From assembly GCF_000286955.2 (NCBI RefSeq), contig NZ_AJYK02000003.1, forward strand, positions 62,001 through 126,000: a stretch of DNA of 64,000 nucleotides, given 5' to 3'. Origin of the DNA: Vibrio rumoiensis 1S-45 (GTDB taxonomy: Bacteria; Pseudomonadota; Gammaproteobacteria; Enterobacterales; Vibrionaceae). Position 1 is the first letter of the stretch. Each line of letters starts with the position of its first letter. This document shows positions 30,547 to 40,124 of the stretch, one piece after another. Below the pieces are notes generated by a model. The model worked only from the letters and a program-made list of their open reading frames with translations. It had not been told where the DNA came from and did not search any database. The translations under genes were made by a program, and so were the position numbers.

Positions 30547-32001
30547 ATGAGTGTGATTCATGGTGCAGGATTGGTGCAATTAGAATCGCAAGCTGAAATA
30601 CTAGAAGGCTTGCAGTTATTTACTCGTTTTCACTCTAATGTCATTTTGGTTGAAGGGGAGCCCGGTTCAGGTAAATCATGGATCGCGCAACGTTTCTTAG
30701 ATACTGACAAAGAAATCCAAACTCTTTCTTTTCTTATTTGTTTACCCTCTCAATCTGTCGATCAACAACGCAGCGTGTTGATGAGCCAACTATTGTCTGA
30801 CAGCTTTTGTATCGGCGAAGAAACACTTCTACAAAGCTTAGAAGCCTACCGAAAAGAACAAGAATGCAATGCTACGATTATTGTTGATGATGCAGAGTTA
30901 TTAGCACCCAACCTATTACACGAACTGTGTGAATTAGTCGTGGCGGCTCAGCATCATCCACTTTGGCAAATTAATGTTATGGTGTTTGCTAAGCCAAACA
31001 CTATTGATGAAGTTTTAGTTGAAGAAACATCAAATCTAGATATTAAATCTTTGGTTATTCAGCCTTTAACTAACGATGAAGCCAACCGCTTTCTTGAGCA
31101 ATTGGTGATGCCGAATATTAGTTCGGCTAAAAAGCGTGATGAAATTTATCAAACTGCTAGTCGCATTGAAAATTGGCCATCCGATTTACTGGCGCTAGAA
31201 AACCATCAGAAATATCATGGTTCACCTTGGATTCGTTACCTGTTAATTGCGTTAATTGTTTTACTGATCACCATGGGCGCTTGGTCATGGTGGGCCAGTT
31301 ATCAAGCTCGTATGCAAGATCAATTAGTCGATGATGTAACCTTACAACAATCTGAAGTACAAGCGGAAAACGCCAATCGTGACCTCCCTTTAAACACAGT
31401 GAGTGCTGCTGTGTCATCTGCAGTTTCAGCTGAAACGGATGGAAAGGATAAGAATGCATACGATGCTTCTAATTTACCCCAGTCGGTCACGGGGGATACC
31501 TTAACCGTTGGAGACTTATCAGCTTCTGATCAAAAACGCGTGGTAGTGCCTTCCAATGTAATCGATGCTTTAATGGATGGCGATGCGCCTAAAGATGCGA
31601 AAAAGGCAGTACCTTCAACTACAAATAAAGAGCCAGTAACCGGTGATAAACCTGAACCAGCAACTAAACTAAAATCAGCGATCAATTCGACATCAGGTTT
31701 AGTTTTAGCTAATCAAGAGCTTATGGATATTTCAGAACAACGTTATACGTTGCAACTTGGTGCGCTTACAGATGAGCAAAGCACAATACACTTTATCAAA
31801 ACTCACAAGTTAGAAGATAAAGTACGAGTGTATAAAACGATCCGCAACCAAAAACCTTGGTATATTGTGACATATCAAGATTTCTCCTCCATAAAGGAAA
31901 GCCGTGAAGCCGGGCAAGAATTACCTTTAGAGTTGCAAAAAGAACTGCCATGGCCGAAATCAATGGCACAAGTGCATCAAGAGATTGAGCGTGTTCAATA
32001 A
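30547..32001 (+). CDS. damX: SPOR-domain cell division protein DamX
   Basis: Bitopic septal-ring protein that binds denuded glycan through a SPOR domain. 484 residues: a cytoplasmic AAA-type ATPase domain (Walker A GEPGSGKS at about 37-44; TIIVDDAELL as Walker B), one membrane segment (about 228-250, rich in Leu/Ile and Trp), a low-complexity Ser/Ala/Asp periplasmic linker, and a C-terminal SPOR domain (RYTLQLGALTDEQ through QKPWYIVTYQDF). ATG 30547 or GTG 30541 are both possible starts; a purine-rich ribosome site lies just before. Upstream of dam, as in E. coli. Confidence 0.92.
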   Translation: MSVIHGAGLVQLESQAEILEGLQLFTRFHSNVILVEGEPGSGKSWIAQRFLDTDKEIQTLSFLICLPSQSVDQQRSVLMSQLLSDSFCIGEETLLQSLEAYRKEQECNATIIVDDAELLAPNLLHELCELVVAAQHHPLWQINVMVFAKPNTIDEVLVEETSNLDIKSLVIQPLTNDEANRFLEQLVMPNISSAKKRDEIYQTASRIENWPSDLLALENHQKYHGSPWIRYLLIALIVLLITMGAWSWWASYQARMQDQLVDDVTLQQSEVQAENANRDLPLNTVSAAVSSAVSAETDGKDKNAYDASNLPQSVTGDTLTVGDLSASDQKRVVVPSNVIDALMDGDAPKDAKKAVPSTTNKEPVTGDKPEPATKLKSAINSTSGLVLANQELMDISEQRYTLQLGALTDEQSTIHFIKTHKLEDKVRVYKTIRNQKPWYIVTYQDFSSIKESREAGQELPLELQKELPWPKSMAQVHQEIERVQ

Positions 32002-32139
32002 CCTCTATTTAAGTCGTTTTAATATAGATTTTGAGTACAAAAGAACAAACACCCAGAGCTGAAATATGTTACATTCCTCAGCCCATCGAATCGTTAGATG
32101 GGTTGGTGAAAATAATTGTGTCGGTGAGTAGTAGAATTC

Positions 32140-32964
32140 ATGAAGAAGCAGCGAGCTTTCCTCAAATGGGCAGGCGGTAAATACGGTTTAGTTGAAGATA
32201 TTCAACGTCACCTACCTGAAGGTAGAAAGTTAGTGGAACCTTTTGTAGGCGCTGGCTCTGTCTTTTTGAATACCGATTATGACCAATATCTACTTGCAGA
32301 TATCAACCCCGATCTGATCAACCTGTATAACTTACTAAAAGAGAAACCAGATCTCTTTATTAGTGAGGCCGAACGTTTTTTTACCCCTGAATATAATCGT
32401 AAAGAAGTTTATCTTGGCGTTCGTGCGGATTTTAATGCCACCGATGATATTCTTTTCCGATCATTAGCATTTTTATACATGAATCGCTTTGGTTTTAATG
32501 GCTTATGCCGTTACAACAAAAAAGGTGGTTTTAATGTGCCATTTGGTTCGTATAAAAAACCGTACTTTCCTGAAAAAGAAATGCTCAATTTCTCCGACAA
32601 AGCCAAGAAAGCCACGTTTGTCTGCGAAAGCTACCCGCAAACTTTTGCTCGGGCTCGTAAAGGATGTGTCGTGTATTGCGATCCTCCTTACGCACCATTA
32701 GCACAAGCCAGTAATTTTACCTCGTATGCGGGAAATGGCTTTTCGCTTGATGATCAAGCTGAACTAGCCAGCATCGCAGAGCACGCAGCGCAGCACCGAG
32801 ATATCCCTGTTCTCATCTCAAATCATGATACCGCGTTAACTCGCCGCTTGTATAAAGGCGCACAGTTAAATGTAGTAAAAGTGAAACGTACCATTAGTCG
32901 TAATGGTGCGGGTCGAAATAAAGTCGATGAGTTGCTTGCGCTGTTTGATGCTAAGCGTGACTAA
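32140..32964 (+). CDS. dam: DNA adenine methyltransferase Dam (GATC)
   Basis: Methylates adenine in GATC, guiding mismatch repair and replication timing; in Vibrio it is needed for chromosome II replication. 274 residues. The SAM-binding motif is FLKWAGGKY and EPFVGAGSVFLN, and the catalytic motif is CDPPYAPL. The alpha-type order of motifs matches D12-class enzymes. It is linked to damX, rpe, gph and trpS, the conserved housekeeping order, so this is the chromosomal Dam and not a phage or restriction-associated one. Confidence 0.97.
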   Translation: MKKQRAFLKWAGGKYGLVEDIQRHLPEGRKLVEPFVGAGSVFLNTDYDQYLLADINPDLINLYNLLKEKPDLFISEAERFFTPEYNRKEVYLGVRADFNATDDILFRSLAFLYMNRFGFNGLCRYNKKGGFNVPFGSYKKPYFPEKEMLNFSDKAKKATFVCESYPQTFARARKGCVVYCDPPYAPLAQASNFTSYAGNGFSLDDQAELASIAEHAAQHRDIPVLISNHDTALTRRLYKGAQLNVVKVKRTISRNGAGRNKVDELLALFDAKRD

Positions 32965-33074
32965 GGGCTAGGAACTTCCCCTCTTTATCCATTCTTATTT
33001 GTATATAATCGTTTGCTTGGGTAAACTTGCGCCCAATTTCGCTCAATTGATTTAGGCCATACTTGGAGTTCGCC

Positions 33075-33746
33075 ATGAAAGACTTTTTGATTGCACCATC
33101 GATTTTATCTGCTGATTTTGCTCGTTTAGGCGAAGATGTTGAAAAAGTACTCGCTGCTGGTGCAGACGTGGTTCACTTTGATGTCATGGACAACCATTAC
33201 GTGCCTAACCTGACCTTTGGTGCGCCAATTTGTAAAGCCTTACGTGATTACGGCATTACTGCGCCAATCGATGTGCATCTTATGGTGAAACCGGTGGATG
33301 CGATTGTGCCTGAGTTTGCTAAAGCAGGCGCAACTATGATCACTTTCCATGTGGAAGCCACTGAGCACTTAGATCGCACTTTGCAGCTCATCAAAGAAAA
33401 TGGCTGCCAAGCGGGTGTGGTCTTTAACCCTGCAACGCCACTTCATCACCTTGATTACATCATGGACAAAATCGATATGATTTTACTGATGTCTGTAAAC
33501 CCTGGTTTTGGCGGTCAATCGTTCATTCCGGCTACTTTAGACAAACTGCGTGAAGTACGTAAACGTATTGATGAAAGTGGTTATGATATCCGTCTTGAAA
33601 TTGATGGCGGCGTAAAAGTAGAAAACATCCGTGAAATTGCAGAAGCAGGCGCGGACATGTTTGTGGCCGGTTCAGCGATTTTCAATCAACCCGATTACAA
33701 AGAAGTGGTTGATCAAATGCGCGCAGAATTAGCAAAAGTAAAATAA
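33075..33746 (+). CDS. rpe: Ribulose-phosphate 3-epimerase Rpe
   Basis: Interconverts ribulose 5-phosphate and xylulose 5-phosphate. 223-residue TIM barrel: [16 protein letters not shown], the metal-binding [14 protein letters not shown] and [15 protein letters not shown] (phosphate loop) and LEIDGGV. ATG 33075 has GGAG 6 nt upstream; an in-frame TTG at 33063 is unlikely. Confidence 0.97.
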   Translation: MKDFLIAPSILSADFARLGEDVEKVLAAGADVVHFDVMDNHYVPNLTFGAPICKALRDYGITAPIDVHLMVKPVDAIVPEFAKAGATMITFHVEATEHLDRTLQLIKENGCQAGVVFNPATPLHHLDYIMDKIDMILLMSVNPGFGGQSFIPATLDKLREVRKRIDESGYDIRLEIDGGVKVENIREIAEAGADMFVAGSAIFNQPDYKEVVDQMRAELAKVK

Positions 33747-33802
33747 TCAGAAAATTAATCAAAGGGGCTAATCGCCTTTTGGGATTTGATTTGTCATGAA
33801 GG

Positions 33803-33836
33803 AGAGGCTTGAGATACACTCAAGCCTCTTTTTTAT
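33803..33836 (+). terminator. Strong terminator between rpe and gph
   Basis: Perfect 11-bp stem AGAGGCTTGAG / CTCAAGCCTCT (33803-33813, 33819-33829) with a 5-nt loop and a T6 run. A weaker stem precedes it at about 33762-33780. It shows that gph begins downstream of this point and implies a separate promoter for gph. Confidence 0.9.
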
Positions 33837-33891
33837 TAATCGTACCCGCATTAGCAATCTTGCAGTAAGACGAGTACAAATGGATTGGGTT

Positions 33892-34578
33892 ATGGCATTA
33901 CAAGACATTCAATTAATTGCATTCGATTTAGATGGCACCTTATTAGATAGCGTTCCAGATTTAGCCGTGGCGGCAGATCAAACAGTACAAAGTTTAGGTT
34001 TTCCTTCAGTCAGTGAAGAAGAAGTACGTGACTGGGTGGGGAATGGCGCTGATATTTTAATTGGCCGTGCGTTAAGCCGTAATATTGTTGTCGATCAAGC
34101 GTTAGATACTGATGTTTGGAAAGAAGCTCGAATTCGTTTTGATGATTTTTACCAGCAAGGTGGCCATAAATTAAGCCATTTATACGCTAACGTGACAGAT
34201 ACGTTGAAGGCTTTGCATGGTTCAGGTTTCAAATTAGCTCTTGTAACGAATAAGCCATCCAAGTTTGTACCAGACGTTTTAGCTCAGCATGGTATTGCGG
34301 ATTTATTTGTTGATGTGATTGGCGGTGATACTTTTGAACAAAAGAAACCGGATCCAATGGCATTAAACTGGCTATTAAACAAACACCAAGTGACGCCAGA
34401 GCAGATGTTAATGGTGGGCGATTCAAAAAATGATATTTTAGCGGCGAAAAATGCAGGCTGTCATTCGTTTGCATTAACCTATGGCTACAACCACGGCGAG
34501 CCAATTTCAGATTCAGCGCCGGACTTTGTCGCGGATAATATTGCTGAGATGTTGGATGTGTTAGCCGTTTCTCAATAA
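33892..34578 (+). CDS. gph: Phosphoglycolate phosphatase Gph
   Basis: HAD-superfamily phosphatase that recycles 2-phosphoglycolate from DNA repair. 228 residues. HAD motif I is AFDLDGTLLDS with both catalytic aspartates, motif II is in LVTNKPSKF, and motif III/IV is in KKPDPMAL and MVGDSKNDILAAK. The frame is open back to 33796, but that stretch contains the terminator hairpin, so I start at ATG 33892; ATG 33880 is an alternative. Between rpe and trpS, the usual position. Confidence 0.93.
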   Translation: MALQDIQLIAFDLDGTLLDSVPDLAVAADQTVQSLGFPSVSEEEVRDWVGNGADILIGRALSRNIVVDQALDTDVWKEARIRFDDFYQQGGHKLSHLYANVTDTLKALHGSGFKLALVTNKPSKFVPDVLAQHGIADLFVDVIGGDTFEQKKPDPMALNWLLNKHQVTPEQMLMVGDSKNDILAAKNAGCHSFALTYGYNHGEPISDSAPDFVADNIAEMLDVLAVSQ

Positions 34579-34643
34579 ATCGATTGAAAGCAAACATTAG
34601 CCGGATAAAACGCTAGTCAAACCGGTCTAGATCAGTAAACTGA

Positions 34644-34694
34644 AATGCCTGCTATTTTTGCACTTTAAGCAAAGAGAGCAGGCATTAATTTTAA
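34644..34694 (+). terminator. Long hairpin between gph and trpS
   Basis: Outer arms AATGCCTGCT / AGCAGGCATT (34644-34653, 34677-34686) with inner TTTTTGC/GCAAAGA pairing and a short T-rich tail. It may end the gph transcript or be a leader structure for trpS, whose start is 44 nt downstream. Confidence 0.6.
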
Positions 34695-34729
34695 TTTGAC
34701 CCATAAAGGGCATGATAAGGAAAAGAAGC

Positions 34730-35755
34730 ATGAGCAAACCCATCGTATTAAGTGGTGTTCAACCATCAGGTGAACTGAGTATTGGTAACTACTTGGGTGC
34801 TCTACGTCAATGGCAACAAATGCAAGATGATTACGACTGCCAATATTGTGTGGTAGATTTACACGCAATTACTGTACGTCAAGATCCAAAAGCTTTGCAT
34901 GAAGCAACGTTAGATGCCTTAGCTATTTGTCTTGCAGTTGGTGTTGACCCTAAGAAGAGCACGTTATTTGTCCAGTCACACGTACCGGAACATGCTCAAC
35001 TTGGTTGGCTTCTTAACTGTTACACCCAAATGGGTGAATTAAATCGTATGACGCAATTTAAAGATAAATCGCAGCGTTATGCTAATGATGTCAACGCGGG
35101 CTTATTTGCTTACCCAGTATTGATGGCTGCCGATATTTTGCTTTATGGTGCACATCAAGTACCGGTAGGTAACGATCAAAAGCAGCATTTAGAATTAGCG
35201 CGTGATATTGCTAACCGTTTTAATAACGTTTACAGCCCTGAATCGCCAATCTTCCAAATTCCAGAACCGTTTATTCCAACCGTGAATGCGCGTGTCATGA
35301 GCTTGCAAGATGCGACTAAGAAAATGTCGAAGTCAGACGATAACCGCAAAAACGTGATCACCTTATTGGAAGATCCAAAATCGATTTTGAAAAAAATCAA
35401 CAAAGCGCAAACCGATGCTGAGATGCCGCCGCGTATTGCGCACGATGTGGCAAACAAAGCCGGTATTTCTAACTTAATGGGTCTGTATTCGGCAGCGACC
35501 GGTATGAGCTTTGAAGAGATTGAAGCAAAATACCAAGGCGTTGAAATGTATGGTCCATTTAAGAAAGATGTTGGTGAAGCTTTGGTTGCCATGTTGGAAC
35601 CTATTCAAGCGGAATATCATCGTATTCGTGCTGACCAAGCGTATATGAATGAGGTGATGAAAGTGGGCGCAGAGAAAGCATCAGAGAAAGCCTCTGTAAT
35701 GCTAAAGCAAGCGTATCAAGCGGTAGGCTTTGTTAGCCGTGCTTCTTGGTTATAA
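34730..35755 (+). CDS. trpS: Tryptophanyl-tRNA synthetase TrpS
   Basis: Class I aminoacyl-tRNA synthetase that charges tRNA-Trp. 341 residues. The HIGH-like motif is SIGNYLGA after SGVQPSGEL, and the KMSKS motif is intact (KKMSKSDDN). The binding block [18 protein letters not shown] is conserved. ATG 34730 follows AAGGAAAAGAAGC; an ATG six codons earlier lacks alignment. Confidence 0.97.
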   Translation: MSKPIVLSGVQPSGELSIGNYLGALRQWQQMQDDYDCQYCVVDLHAITVRQDPKALHEATLDALAICLAVGVDPKKSTLFVQSHVPEHAQLGWLLNCYTQMGELNRMTQFKDKSQRYANDVNAGLFAYPVLMAADILLYGAHQVPVGNDQKQHLELARDIANRFNNVYSPESPIFQIPEPFIPTVNARVMSLQDATKKMSKSDDNRKNVITLLEDPKSILKKINKAQTDAEMPPRIAHDVANKAGISNLMGLYSAATGMSFEEIEAKYQGVEMYGPFKKDVGEALVAMLEPIQAEYHRIRADQAYMNEVMKVGAEKASEKASVMLKQAYQAVGFVSRASWL

Positions 35756-35810
35756 CGTTCATATTGAAGCGATAACCCCATAGCATTCATATTTAATGAC
35801 TATCTATTTA

Positions 35811-35842
35811 AACCGTCAGACGTTAAAATCTGGCGGTTTTTA
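35811..35842 (+). terminator. Rho-independent terminator after trpS
   Basis: 10-bp stem AACCGTCAGA / TCTGGCGGTT (35811-35820, 35829-35838; one G-T pair) followed by TTTAT. Confidence 0.85.
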
Positions 35843-35862
35843 TATGCCCAGAGATAAGCTGA

Positions 35863-36447
35863 ATGTTATTGATCATCGACAATTACGACTCGTTTACTTA
35901 TAACCTCTACCAATACTTTTGTGAGTTAGGTTGTGAGGTTAAAGTGGTGCGTAATGATGAAATTGATATTGCGGGTATTGAAACATTAAATCCCTCTCAC
36001 TTAGTGATTTCCCCCGGCCCATGCACCCCAAATGAAGCGGGTATTTCATTAGCCGCAATCGAGCACTTTGCTGGCAAGTTACCGATTCTTGGCGTGTGTC
36101 TTGGCCATCAAGCGATAGCTCAAGTGTTTGGTGGGAAAGTGGTGCGAGCCAAAAAGGTGATGCATGGTAAAACCTCGCCAATCATGCACACCGGAAAGAG
36201 CGTTTTCCAAGGCTTGAATAATCCCCTTACGGTTACTCGATACCATTCATTAGTGGTGCAAACTGACAGTCTACCTGATTGCTTTGAGCTTACTGCATGG
36301 ACAACATTACCCAATGGTGACATGGATGAAATTATGGGTTATCAGCATAAATCTTTGGCGATTGATGCGGTGCAATTTCATCCTGAATCGATCAAGACGG
36401 AACAAGGCCACCAAATTTTAAAGAATTTTTTGAAACGTGAAGTTTAA
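35863..36447 (+). CDS. pabA: Aminodeoxychorismate synthase glutamine amidotransferase PabA
   Basis: Supplies ammonia from glutamine to PabB for 4-aminobenzoate (folate) synthesis. 194 residues, class I amidotransferase: [12 protein letters not shown], the oxyanion strand [11 protein letters not shown], the nucleophilic cysteine in [10 protein letters not shown], and catalytic His and Glu in AVQFHPES. The same fold serves anthranilate synthase (TrpG); PabA is inferred because no trp genes are near and the gene precedes argD, as in V. cholerae. It may act in both complexes. Confidence 0.9.
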   Translation: MLLIIDNYDSFTYNLYQYFCELGCEVKVVRNDEIDIAGIETLNPSHLVISPGPCTPNEAGISLAAIEHFAGKLPILGVCLGHQAIAQVFGGKVVRAKKVMHGKTSPIMHTGKSVFQGLNNPLTVTRYHSLVVQTDSLPDCFELTAWTTLPNGDMDEIMGYQHKSLAIDAVQFHPESIKTEQGHQILKNFLKREV

Positions 36448-36547
36448 CGGTAAAAGTTACGGAAACGTTAATTCATCCACAACCTTGAAAATTACATTTT
36501 CCCCTTGGTAAAAGATCCTCTATCCTTATCTCATAGCACAAAGTCAA

Positions 36548-36613
36548 TGAATTTTTATTTTCATTTAACGTGCAATTTTGACTAAATATTTAATTTTAGT
36601 GAATTTAAAATCA
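36548..36613. promoter_or_regulatory. Probable ARG boxes upstream of argD
   Basis: Two AT-rich near-palindromes: TGAATTTTTATTTTCA (36548-36563) and TGAATTTAAAATCA (36600-36613), both near the ArgR consensus TGAAT-N4-ATTCA. They are 64-130 bp before argD. By-eye match only. Confidence 0.45.
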
Positions 36614-36676
36614 TTGAATAACTGTGGTGACTTATATAAATTAAGTGCATGGTTATAAAATAAACAAGGATTAGGG

Positions 36677-37888
36677 ATGTCAGTGAATACGCAAGTACAA
36701 AGAAGTTTGTTTGACGAAGTCATGGTGCCTTGCTACAGCCCAATGGAGATGATTCCAGTGCGCGGTCAAGGTTCTGTTATTTGGGATCAAGAGGGTAAAG
36801 AGTATATCGATTTTGCTGGTGGTATCGCAGTGAGTTGTTTAGGTCATTGTCACCCTGTGATGGTAGAAGCGTTAACCGAACAAGCTCATAAAATTTGGCA
36901 TTTAAGTAATGTGATGACCAATGAGCCAGCGTTACGTCTTGCTAAAAAACTGACAGAAGTGAGCTTTGCTGAAAAAGTCTTTTTTGCGAACTCTGGTGCT
37001 GAAGCGAATGAAGCGGCATTGAAACTTGCGCGTCGTTGGGCAAAAGAAACTCATGGTGAAGAAAAAACCGAGATCATTGCCTTTATTCAAGGCTTCCATG
37101 GTCGTACTTTCTTTACTGTGACGGTCGGTGGACAACCCGCTTATTCTGATGGGTTTGGACCAAAACCAGGAGACATTACCCATTTGCCTTATAACGATAT
37201 CGAAGCCTTAAAGGCGCACATCTCAGATAAGACCTGTGCTGTGATGATGGAGCCATTGCAAGGTGAAGGCGGGGTTTTATCACCAACCAATGAATTTGCT
37301 CAAGCAGTGCGAGATCTTTGCGATCAACACAACGCGCTATTGATCTTCGATGAAGTGCAGACTGGTAATGGTCGTACGGGTGAGTTTTATGCTTACCAAG
37401 GTTTGGGTGTTACGCCTGATATTCTTTCAACCGCAAAATCCTTAGGTGGTGGCTTTCCAATTGGCGCAATGCTAACCACCACTGAGCTTGCACAACACAT
37501 GAAAGTTGGTGTGCATGGTTCAACTTATGGTGGTAATCCACTTGCTTGCGCAGTGGCGGATGCGGTGGTGAATTACATTAGCCAACCGGCCATTCTTGCA
37601 GGCGTAAAAGAAAGAGAAGCTTGGCTGAAAGAAGGGTTAGCAGCACTTAATGATAAATATAATATTTTTGCTGATATTCGCGGCAAAGGTTTATTAATTG
37701 GGGCTGAACTGAACCAAGAATGGCAAGGCCGAGCTCGTGATATTTTAGTCGCTTCAGGCAACAATGGTTTACTGCTGTTAGTGGCAGGTGCCAATGTGGT
37801 GCGTTTCACACCGTCGCTAGTGATTACTAAAAATGAGATCGATCAGGGCTTAGCTAAGCTCGATCAAGCGATTGCCTCTCTTCTATAA
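36677..37888 (+). CDS. argD: Acetylornithine/succinylornithine aminotransferase ArgD (AstC)
   Basis: PLP transaminase that makes N-acetylornithine in synthesis and can also act on succinylornithine in catabolism. 403 residues. Key blocks are [66 protein letters not shown] and the PLP-lysine region [15 protein letters not shown]. Start follows an AAGGATTAGGG ribosome site. It is upstream of astA, so a role in arginine breakdown is likely as well. Confidence 0.94.
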   Translation: MSVNTQVQRSLFDEVMVPCYSPMEMIPVRGQGSVIWDQEGKEYIDFAGGIAVSCLGHCHPVMVEALTEQAHKIWHLSNVMTNEPALRLAKKLTEVSFAEKVFFANSGAEANEAALKLARRWAKETHGEEKTEIIAFIQGFHGRTFFTVTVGGQPAYSDGFGPKPGDITHLPYNDIEALKAHISDKTCAVMMEPLQGEGGVLSPTNEFAQAVRDLCDQHNALLIFDEVQTGNGRTGEFYAYQGLGVTPDILSTAKSLGGGFPIGAMLTTTELAQHMKVGVHGSTYGGNPLACAVADAVVNYISQPAILAGVKEREAWLKEGLAALNDKYNIFADIRGKGLLIGAELNQEWQGRARDILVASGNNGLLLLVAGANVVRFTPSLVITKNEIDQGLAKLDQAIASLL

Positions 37889-37952
37889 TGACAATAGTGG
37901 GTCATTATATTAAAAACAATTGAAGCGCCAAGTCCGTTTTGCCTTGGCTATA

Positions 37953-37987
37953 CACCTAAGTAATTTACTTTTAATGTTACTTAGGTG
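37953..37987. other. Perfect hairpin between argD and astA
   Basis: 11-bp perfect arms CACCTAAGTAA (37953-37963) and TTACTTAGGTG (37977-37987) with a 13-nt loop. No U tract follows, so it may be an RNA processing or stability element and not a terminator. Confidence 0.6.
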
Positions 37988-38057
37988 ACTTCACTCTATT
38001 ATAAAAATAAGAGCAACCACGATGTTGCTCATACTCCTCAATTAAGAGGGAGGCGTC

Positions 38058-39074
38058 ATGTTAGTAATTCGTCCAATTCAACGATCTGATTACGATGCAC
38101 TTTACCAATGCGCAGAAGCATCCGGCCATGGCTTTACGTCATTACCGGTCAACCAAGAACTGTTAACCAAACGTATTGAAGCTTCCGTTGACAGTTTTTT
38201 AAAGCACACCGAACAGCCTGATAATGAAAGCTACTTAATGGTGGCGGTCGATACCGAGACCAATCAAGTTGTCGGGACAACCGCCATTGAATCTTCTATT
38301 GGTTGGGAAGTGCCTTCTTACAGTTACCACATCAGTAAGGTCGTCCACAGCTCCAATAAATTAAACGTTCGCAATGAAGTTCAAGTATTAACACTGGGCA
38401 ATAACTACACCGGTTGCAGTGAAATTTGTACGTTATTTTTATTGCCTGATTATCGTGTTGGACTCAATGGTCGCTTGATGTCTAAATGCCGTTTTTTAAT
38501 GATGGCGCAATTTCCGCAGCGTTTTTCTCAAACCGTGATCGCAGAAATGCGAGGGGTGAGTGATGACGATGGGAATTCACCGTTTTGGCAATGGCTACAG
38601 CAACATTTTTTCTCTATAGATTTCACCTTAGCCGATTACTTAACTGGTACGGGTAATAAAGGTTTTATTGCCGATCTCATGCCTAAATTGCCAATTTACG
38701 TCAATTTATTAAGCCCTGAAGCTCAAGCGGTGATTGGCAAAGTTCATAAATACACCGCACCTGCGCTGAGGTTACTTGAGAAAGAAGGCTTTGCTTGTCG
38801 AGGTTATGTCGATATTTTTGATGCAGGGCCAACGGTTGAATGCGATCGTGACCATATTAAATCGATTCAGCAATCTTTTGTGGCAAAGGTTGAGATTCGC
38901 CAGCATTCCTCTTCACACACCTATTTGATGTCCAATACTAAATTAAGTGAGTTTCGGGCATTAATGGCTAAAGTCGCTTATGACTCAGAACAAAATACCG
39001 CCTTTATTCACCCTGAAGTAGCCAAACATTTATTGGTAGAAAATGGTGATTTAGTACGTTTGTTATTGAATTGA
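38058..39074 (+). CDS. astA: Arginine N-succinyltransferase AstA
   Basis: Succinylates arginine, first step of the AST arginine catabolic pathway. 338 residues (E. coli 344): MLVIRPIQRSDYDAL, a GNAT-like core with VGTTAIESSIGWE, and LTLGNNYTGCSEICTLFL with LLPDYR, typical of AstA. AGAGGGAGG lies just before the ATG. In V. cholerae, astD follows astA (from memory); here the next gene is the DUF1338 gene, and no dehydrogenase frame lies in between. Confidence 0.94.
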   Translation: MLVIRPIQRSDYDALYQCAEASGHGFTSLPVNQELLTKRIEASVDSFLKHTEQPDNESYLMVAVDTETNQVVGTTAIESSIGWEVPSYSYHISKVVHSSNKLNVRNEVQVLTLGNNYTGCSEICTLFLLPDYRVGLNGRLMSKCRFLMMAQFPQRFSQTVIAEMRGVSDDDGNSPFWQWLQQHFFSIDFTLADYLTGTGNKGFIADLMPKLPIYVNLLSPEAQAVIGKVHKYTAPALRLLEKEGFACRGYVDIFDAGPTVECDRDHIKSIQQSFVAKVEIRQHSSSHTYLMSNTKLSEFRALMAKVAYDSEQNTAFIHPEVAKHLLVENGDLVRLLLN

Positions 39075-39176
39075 CGCGGATGAGTGAGAGACGCGCTTTG
39101 TCAGTTTTCTATTAAAAAATCGTGTGTTTGAGGCTGATTATAGCGGTTGAACTATAGTCAAAGTAATGATTATAAA

Positions 39177-39197
39177 GGCTTGTTAACTAAGCAAGCC
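39177..39197 (+). other. Short hairpin upstream of the DUF1338 gene
   Basis: GGCTTG (39177-39182) pairs with CAAGCC (39192-39197) around TTAACTAAG, ending 18 nt before the start codon. No U tract. Confidence 0.4.
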
Positions 39198-39214
39198 AAA
39201 TTGGAGAGAACATC

Positions 39215-40015
39215 ATGTCTAATGTAGAAGATCTTTTTGAGCACCTTTGGCAAGATTACACCGAGCGTTTGTGCCCATCTGCAATTAAAGTGCAGAAGTT
39301 GTTGAGCCAAAAAAGCGATAAATTGATGAATGACCATATTGCGCTGCGTACTTTTTCAGGCGCTAAATTAGGTTTGAATCAATTGGCAAAACATTTCCAA
39401 GCACTGGGCTATGAACAGGCTGGTGAGTATCATTTTGAAGTGAAAAAGCTCTATGCACATCATTATCAGCATCCTGATCCTAATTACCCGAAAGTATTTA
39501 TTAGCGAGTTATGTTTGCCTAAATGTTCTGACGAATTAAACCAAATCGTCGAATCTTTGGTGCATGATTTGCCCCAACAATACACCGATAATCAGGCATT
39601 TTTATATCAAGGTCGTCCTTGGCGTATTACTAAAGAGCAATATCAAACGTTAGCGCAAGAAAGTGAATACGCAGCATGGGTTGCAGCACATGGTTTTGGT
39701 GCTAATCACTTTACCGTGAGCGTTAATCACTTAGCAGGCTTTATGGATGTGAAACAGGTGAACGATTTCTTAGTGTGGCATAACTTTGAAATGAATCAGT
39801 CTGGTGGTGATGTTAAAGGCAGTGAAGAGGTGGGTTTACAGCAATCTTCGACACTCGCTGATAAAGTGCCGGTTGAGTTTAGCGATGGTGAGCTATTCAT
39901 TCCTGGTGGGTTCTACGAGTTTGCGAAACGTTTTGCTGTGGAAGACAGCGGCGAGTTGTACCAAGGGTTTGTTACCGCATCCGCGGATAAGATCTTTGAA
40001 AGTACGAACATGTAG
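39215..40015 (+). CDS. DUF1338 family protein (2-oxoadipate dioxygenase/decarboxylase-like)
   Basis: 266 residues. DUF1338 proteins such as P. putida HglS and YdcJ are non-haem iron enzymes related to vicinal-oxygen-chelate folds; HglS turns 2-oxoadipate into 2-hydroxyglutarate in lysine catabolism. Likely metal ligands are visible: His in NDHIALRTF (near residue 41), His in FGANHFTVSVNHL (near 168), and Glu in IPGGFYEFAKR (near 233). It is shorter than HglS, so the substrate may differ. Start follows GGAGAG. Placed after astA, it may be a dissimilatory gene co-evolved with arginine use, but no specific reaction can be assigned. Confidence 0.8.
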   Translation: MSNVEDLFEHLWQDYTERLCPSAIKVQKLLSQKSDKLMNDHIALRTFSGAKLGLNQLAKHFQALGYEQAGEYHFEVKKLYAHHYQHPDPNYPKVFISELCLPKCSDELNQIVESLVHDLPQQYTDNQAFLYQGRPWRITKEQYQTLAQESEYAAWVAAHGFGANHFTVSVNHLAGFMDVKQVNDFLVWHNFEMNQSGGDVKGSEEVGLQQSSTLADKVPVEFSDGELFIPGGFYEFAKRFAVEDSGELYQGFVTASADKIFESTNM

Positions 40016-40064
40016 ATAGTGGAACTTACAGGGGGTATTTAGAAGAGGTTATTTAGGTGTTTGC

Positions 40065-40102
40065 TTCTCGTGACTGTAAAAGTGTATTTTAAGTCACGAG
40101 AA
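40065..40102. other. Long near-perfect hairpin between the DUF1338 gene and spoT
   Basis: Outer arms TTCTCGTGACT / AGTCACGAGAA (40065-40075, 40092-40102) are perfect, and an inner TAAAA/TTTTA pair extends the stem to about 16 bp with a 5-nt loop. It lies between converging genes but has no U tract on either side. Confidence 0.65.
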
Positions 40103-40124
40103 ATGAGTCGCTTATTAGCCGTAT

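Noticed and set aside
33796..33891. An N-terminal extension of gph by 32 codons
   Set aside because: The extension reads through a perfect terminator hairpin and does not align with phosphoglycolate phosphatases.
36120..36323. Short minus-strand frames inside pabA and neighbouring genes
   Set aside because: Shadows of conserved genes without independent support.
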